From contig CAJXRL010000089.1 in assembly GCA_913059105.1 (NCBI GenBank), positions 1 to 9,394 on the forward strand: DNA of 9,394 nt, read 5' to 3'. The DNA is from an uncultured Flavobacteriales bacterium (lineage in GTDB: Bacteria > Bacteroidota > Bacteroidia > Flavobacteriales_E > Vicingaceae). The notes beneath the pieces were generated by a model. That model made no database searches, had not been told where the DNA came from, and worked only from the letters and a program-made list of their open reading frames with translations. Shown piece by piece: positions 6,001-9,394 of the stretch. The stretch's first letter is position 1. Every line of letters begins with the position of its first letter. The position numbers were made by a program, and so were the translations under genes.

Positions 6001-8226
6001 ACATTCGCAAATGCAGATGAAATAACCTTATTAGATAACATTGGATTTCAGGTTAAGCCAAAGAAAATAACTATTGATTTGAATGAAAATTCAAGTCCTG
6101 GAGTTAAGAGTGGCTCAGATTTTTGGAAAGGGGCATACTTTACTCAATTTGAAAGTGTATTGACTACTGATTTAAAAGAAGACGGAACCTATCAATTAAA
6201 AGCTGAAAAGAGAAGTCTCGTCACTTCAACTGTTACTAAGTATTTATTTGTAGACAACAATGGCTTTACCTATAAAGTAGATGGCAGCGGAGCAACCGGT
6301 TCGGCTAAAGACAGTTTAGACTATTTTGGCTTTAAGGGGGAATTAGGGAGTTATAACCTTTTCATAGAAAACAGTCAGTTAAAAAACGGAGCAATCAATG
6401 GCGCATTATTAGTTCCAATTATTAGTCAAACAACAAGTTATGGCTACAGTGCAAACTTAACAACTAGTGGATTCAATAACGCTGTTTTTGAAGCCAATGG
6501 AATTCAAAATCAGTCGAAAACCTTTAATTCAGGCAATGCACAAGAAGTAGTAATTACGGTTAATTCCGCAAACTTTCAAGGCAATGGCGATATCAAGTTT
6601 GATATCGGATTATCTTTTACAGATTACGGAATGGACATCGCTAGCATTGATGATTTTATTTATAATTCATCAGGTAAAGTTGGTTTTGGAGCTTATAATG
6701 GAGAGCACATTTTAACGAGTCAAACTTCTGGAGAAGTTGGTGGTGTTTTTCCTTTTGTTGCTCAGGATATAAAGGCTAAAAGACTAGGAGATAATATTTA
6801 TGGTTTTGAAGTAAACGGAGTCGTAACTGTTGCCGATAATCTTTCGGGAAGCTCAGGTGTAATTAAGGGTGGTTTTACTTCTACTTTCTCAGATAATTCA
6901 TCTGATGTACAATTAATTAAATTCATAAAGATTAATTCATCCTTAACCAATTTTGAAATAAATACTCCAGTAAAAATTGAATTAGGCCCTGTTGCTTTTG
7001 AATCTTCGTTCAGTTATTTACAAGATGATCCGGTATACGGGAATAGCGTTCAAGCATTTCTTTCTTTAGATCTAAAAGTTCCAACTCCGTTTAACGCCAT
7101 GGGTAAAATTGTGGTCGGAGAAAAAGATGGAACAAACTATTGGTTTGCCCAAGTTGGAGCAGGAATTTTGGAAAATTTGCCACCGGATTCGGCACTAAGA
7201 GTACAAAGAGAAAAAGCTGCTGCAGATGCCGCTGCGAATGCTGCTGCAATGCCGCCACCGCAAGGTGCAAGTTCAACAACTAATAAAACGAAGACTAAAA
7301 GTAGATTCGCTGATTTTAAAGGGATACCATTAGGCCCTGTTTTTTTAACCACTTTCGAAGGAAGGATTTATCATCACATGAACCATGTAGCTGGAGGAAG
7401 TATTTCAGATGCGGATTACGTCCCAGACCCAAACATTGAATTTGGATTCTTTGTTAGAATTGGAGCAGTTGATGCCGTTACAAATGGAGGATCATTTAGT
7501 GTGGATGGTTCCATTGAAGCCAATTTTAATGCAAGTGGATTAAATGTACTTGCCATTGCAGCAGATGTAAGTGTTGGAAATTCAGCAACAACCGATGGCG
7601 GAGGTGGTGAATCTTCAGAATCTGCTATTCAAGTATCTGGAAACATGACCTTGAATATTCCGCAAGAGCGTTTTACTGCTACCATGACAGCTGACATTGC
7701 TAATGAAAGCTTTTGTGCATCAGGAACATTCTTTATTGATGTTAGTCCTACCATTTTTGAATTAAACGTAGGTACAGAGGATGATAAGATTGCAATTACT
7801 CCTGGATGTGCTGGCTGGGGAGGTCAGGGATATGTGCTTATTGATTCTTCGAAAATTGAAGTAGGTATTGGTGTTTCATTTACGGCAGAAGCAGGAACCG
7901 GCGAGCTAGGATGGGGCCCAGTAATTTTTGAAGTGGATGCTTCAGTAGGAATCGAAGGCGGTTTAATTGCTGCTTTAGAATACAATCCAGAAATTAAGTT
8001 CTTAAAAGCAGGAATTTATATTAAGGCCTGGGCAAGCATTGATGTATCCTATGTCGTTTTTCTTGTTCCAGGCGAATTCAACTTAGCCTCTGCTTCTTTA
8101 TCAGGAAACTTGACCTTGTATTTTGAACCGACAAAAAAATTGAAGGGAGACCTTTCTGGTGAATTGAGCATATTGGACGGCACATTTGTGTTTGATTTTG
8201 AATTACCGATTAACGAAAACTTGTAA
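3088..8226 (+). CDS. Giant exported TANFOR/Fn3-like repeat protein
   Basis: A 1712-residue exported beta-rich protein of unknown function. Residues 1-29 form a signal peptide ending TTQAQ. Residues about 30-170 resemble the TANFOR domain of Bacteroidota as I remember it (PPYSIYLSNY near the start, LPEGFYTFEIEF near the end). Two Fn3-like domains follow at about 172-288 and 293-405, each with an FQW strand and a late KYAW strand. Residues 432-761 and 797-1128 are diverged copies of one ~330-residue module. Residues 1128-1712 hold further long beta-strands, interrupted at about 1370-1411 by an Ala/Pro/Lys-rich linker. GPV-type strand motifs recur at 1300, 1416 and 1610. The only cysteines I find are C1543 and C1574, a possible disulfide. 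I see no catalytic motif, transmembrane helix or typical type IX sorting domain. The ATG is 5 bp after the barrel gene, and the stop overlaps the next start. The neighbouring barrel is a possible surface anchor (inference). Confidence 0.8.
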   Translation: MKKRINILKYSVLLLLAFLTFGGLTTQAQVIQPVTSNFVIQPPYSIYLSNYFIPGNERMQLTAVFNDFNEPSIDVKLRVKISGNGINLTTKPNFSNGLITLNPGANSIDANILSQYFDFNNFNVSGIDQTRLLRTGALPEGFYTFEIEFLDFQTGRVISNVGIASARLIKNMPPFLTLPSNGSATPVIDPQNILFQWQSLSDASINTAYELTLVQVPDGINANDAVNGTGTPILDAEMVNSTVYNYGATNEQLILGYKYAWRVKAYDVNNLSVFENDGLSEVYEFTYGFSPNGQIELSLPADSVIIPKNNIYFQWGGPSNGIAGTAIEYNLFVVEVNAGQTPEQAMLTNLEVIEETSPEIYSLSGYSYAHSSALKDGQKYAWKATASVTDIEVATSGVQTFSTVPDIEKIYIGTHELILTNLSNPNPNALAGSGNVKFDNSGTMLPLSFTDLRVRKVAGRWALQSGEILNDLSKSISIDLPNGIDTATFVSTQVKLGNSGLFLNGVTKYYLPFEADSSFFTTQSGWMIYDSYQLIGSLPLYADKSYEISDPQGYTLNLKAPSKIDIVNNIAAVFLDGKMSLPTQLADADGNRVEMSFAQRQDLNSFTQSNSSLTKNIEIGSGTGFLIHPTVYELDFDKITSPTNKASSPEWNGLYVSEYELVHNFKSDHDSRLVIANKNTIHTKAEEFATITFEGIDLNLTDDYSTLSETNYANFKGLNGELTALNLNVEKSILLNSKLLGTSKSTVIGTYDFDYQIALSGDSSQYSSFLFYNIKAAGTTVNLNKQSIHFTNGDLMVADGTFLLSSVASSDTIPLQFSDIKLSAVGNELKIIDGVAEQTLSNFTITRSSFDLNPTKTKIDKEGIGLFFIGEKWNLPLASEDGVTEIPLTEKWLNYEGFELKDTLFATGISSFDLLDPVGFTLSINDQAYLLLNNKATFSYTGNVLLPKFGIQTTGLTVPFENLASLAIIDYTFANADEITLLDNIGFQVKPKKITIDLNENSSPGVKSGSDFWKGAYFTQFESVLTTDLKEDGTYQLKAEKRSLVTSTVTKYLFVDNNGFTYKVDGSGATGSAKDSLDYFGFKGELGSYNLFIENSQLKNGAINGALLVPIISQTTSYGYSANLTTSGFNNAVFEANGIQNQSKTFNSGNAQEVVITVNSANFQGNGDIKFDIGLSFTDYGMDIASIDDFIYNSSGKVGFGAYNGEHILTSQTSGEVGGVFPFVAQDIKAKRLGDNIYGFEVNGVVTVADNLSGSSGVIKGGFTSTFSDNSSDVQLIKFIKINSSLTNFEINTPVKIELGPVAFESSFSYLQDDPVYGNSVQAFLSLDLKVPTPFNAMGKIVVGEKDGTNYWFAQVGAGILENLPPDSALRVQREKAAADAAANAAAMPPPQGASSTTNKTKTKSRFADFKGIPLGPVFLTTFEGRIYHHMNHVAGGSISDADYVPDPNIEFGFFVRIGAVDAVTNGGSFSVDGSIEANFNASGLNVLAIAADVSVGNSATTDGGGGESSESAIQVSGNMTLNIPQERFTATMTADIANESFCASGTFFIDVSPTIFELNVGTEDDKIAITPGCAGWGGQGYVLIDSSKIEVGIGVSFTAEAGTGELGWGPVIFEVDASVGIEGGLIAALEYNPEIKFLKAGIYIKAWASIDVSYVVFLVPGEFNLASASLSGNLTLYFEPTKKLKGDLSGELSILDGTFVFDFELPINENL
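4381..5370 (+). repeat. Internal module copy 1 of the giant protein (residues 432-761)
   Basis: This is the first copy of a ~330-residue duplicated module. Landmarks in order are: a start GSGNVKF, GLFL near 500, SDPQGYTL at 549-556, GFLIHP, W651-N-G-L-Y, F715-K-G-L-N-G-E, and a closing YDFDYQIALS at 751-760. The corresponding landmarks in copy 2 lie 362-367 residues later. Identity is low enough that it shows in protein but not obviously in DNA, so the duplication is old. Confidence 0.75.
5476..6471 (+). repeat. Internal module copy 2 of the giant protein (residues 797-1128)
   Basis: This is the second copy of the module. Landmarks are: a start VADGTFLL, GLFFIGEKW, LDPVGFTL at 915-922, GFQVKP, W1013-K-G-A-Y, F1082-K-G-E-L, and a closing YGYSANLT at 1118-1125. 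The order and spacing match copy 1 throughout, with small insertions and deletions only. Confidence 0.75.
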
Positions 8227-9349
8227 TGAGAAAGATTCTATACCTATTGTTTATTTTATCCGCTTTTAATGCATCGGCGCAAGAAGGGAATGTTCCCTTT
8301 TTTAGCAGAGCTGAAGCGACGGGAAAAGTTCATTTAAAATGGTTTAACGCTGTATTATATTCTACAGAGGAATATACGATTGAACGAAAAACGGAGCAGG
8401 GGAGCTTTGCACCTATAAATAGCACACCAATAGCTTACGGAAATACTAAAGTGCCAAGCACAAACAAATCTAAGGCCTTAATTGCCTTAGCAGACAGTAT
8501 TCCTTATTTACAGTTAACTGGGCTGGTGAAATTAACGGTCTTCTTAAGCTTAACGACCGATAATGACTTGGCAAAATACTTTGGAATGTATTACTATGAT
8601 GAAAGCGCTCCTTCAGGAAAACTGACGTATCAATTGAAAAACAAATCAGGAAAAGTAATTGCCACAACTGAAGTTGATGCTTCTACAAAGGAGATTTTAC
8701 CTGAGCCCAAGAACTTCACTGCTACACCAAAAAATAAGAAAGTTCTCATCGACTTGGAGGTTGAGAATGGTCGTTTTTATGGCTATGATTTGGAGAGAAG
8801 TACATCTGCAACGACTGGTTTTAAAGCCTTAAGCAAGGAGCCTTTTATTGCTTCTACTACTGGAGAAGAGCCCTTTTTCTATGAAGATTTGAAATTGGAA
8901 AATGAAACAACCTATTACTATAGAGTGGTAGGACATGATTATTTTGGTATGCTGAGCGCTTATTCACAAACCATTGCTGCTATTCCAAGTGATGAGTCTG
9001 CTCCAAGAATGCCGGATTTAATTGAAGCGAAGAGTGGAGAAAAAAGTGTTTTATTGAATTGGGCAGTTTATGATGCTAAACGCATTTCTCATTTTAATTT
9101 ATACAGGGCCTATAAGTATGATGATAAGTCAAGCTATTCCCAAATTAATACGTCTCCAATTCCTGTTAGTACGACCAATTTTGAGGATATCCCTTCAGAA
9201 ACAGGATTGTATTATTATAAATTAGAGGGAGTTGGGCATAATGGGAAAACCACAATGACCAAAAGTAATTTCGGGGAACTGAGAGATTTTACTCCTCCTG
9301 CCATTCCAACAGGCTTAAAAATTTCTGCTGAAAGTGGAAAGTTTAAATT
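8226..9349 (+). CDS. Exported fibronectin type III repeat protein (3' truncated by contig end)
   Basis: The N-terminal 374 codons of a longer gene; no stop is reached before the adapter. ATG at 8226 overlaps the TAA of the giant gene by one base (TAATG), typical of translational coupling. Residues 1-19 are a signal peptide (MRKILYLLF core, ending NASAQ). The mature part is a chain of Fn3-like modules: a diverged first one at about 20-110 (VHLKWFNA and YTIERKT strands), one at about 159-252 (PKNFTATP start, YDLERS, TTYYYRVVGHD), one at about 259-352 (LLNWAVYD, FNLYRAY, GLYYYKLEG), and the start of a fourth at about 357 (TPPAIPTGL). Fn3 chains of this type act as spacers or binding modules in extracellular Bacteroidota proteins; no enzyme domain is visible. 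Any C-terminal sorting signal or catalytic domain would lie in the missing part. The frame stays open through the adapter, so codons after 374 are artificial. Confidence 0.85.
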
Positions 9350-9394
9350 CTGTCTCTTATACACATCTGACGCTGCCGACGATCTACTCTGTGT
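9350..9394 (-). other. Illumina Nextera i5 adapter, reverse complement (artefact)
   Basis: This is library adapter, not genome. It contains the reverse complement of the Tn5 mosaic end (9350-9368, CTGTCTCTTATACACATCT), the Nextera read-1 stem (9369-9382), an 8-base i5 index (9383-9390, TCTACTCT; its complement AGAGTAGA is what I recall as S504), and the first four bases of the P5 side (9391-9394). Genomic sequence ends at about 9349; base 9350 could belong to either. Confidence 0.99.

Noticed and set aside
7091..7352. Two overlapping minus-strand ORFs opposite the Ala-rich linker
   Set aside because: They arise from the GC-richer alanine and proline codons of the plus-strand gene and show no family resemblance.
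8100..8226. Type IX secretion sorting domain at the end of the giant protein
   Set aside because: The C-terminus ends DFELPINENL and lacks the Gly-rich, Lys-containing sorting-domain pattern I would expect.
8470..8667. Minus-strand ORF of 65 codons in the last gene
   Set aside because: It is antisense to the signal-peptide-bearing Fn3 gene, which has clear domain content; the minus-strand translation shows none.

Overview
The window looks like a contig from a member of the Bacteroidota, probably a flavobacterium-like or cytophaga-like organism, sequenced from a Nextera (Tn5) library. The genes are AT-rich, lack clear Shine-Dalgarno sequences, and encode proteins with short Sec signal peptides ending in -AQ. 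Several domain types (a TANFOR-like N-terminus, the 'GINT-NP..SAALDV' fibre head, the 'RRDP' barrel family) are ones I associate with this phylum. No rRNA, tRNA, CRISPR array, insertion sequence or terminator is visible. Both ends are library adapter rather than genome: bases 1-50 are the P7/i7 arm and 9350-9394 the reverse complement of the i5 arm. Genomic sequence therefore runs only from 51 to 9349.

Layout: a ~100-base leader (51-154) carries a candidate Bacteroidota-type promoter, a G7 run and an 8-bp direct repeat. Four plus-strand genes follow, packed tightly enough to be one operon. They are a 403-aa secreted protein with a phage tail-collar domain and histidine-rich repeats (155-1366); a 569-aa predicted outer-membrane beta-barrel protein with a TTG start (1373-3082); a 1712-aa exported beta-rich protein with a TANFOR-like domain, two Fn3-like domains and a large internal duplication (3088-8226); and a fibronectin-type-III repeat protein starting in the stop codon of the previous gene and cut off by the contig end (8226 to about 9349). 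Gaps between genes are 6 bp, 5 bp and a 1-bp overlap.

Taken together (inference): all four products carry export signals, one is probably an outer-membrane barrel, and the others are fibre-like or built of beta-sandwich modules. The operon plausibly builds a cell-surface adhesive or appendage-like assembly of unknown function. Two points stand out. An 11-G homopolymer sits inside the barrel gene, where a one-base slip in either direction gives an almost immediate stop, a classic contingency-locus geometry. The first protein carries five HxH motifs arranged on a 17-residue period, resembling metal-binding phage fibre tips but placed behind a Sec signal peptide. No pathway or enzyme activity can be assigned to any gene here.
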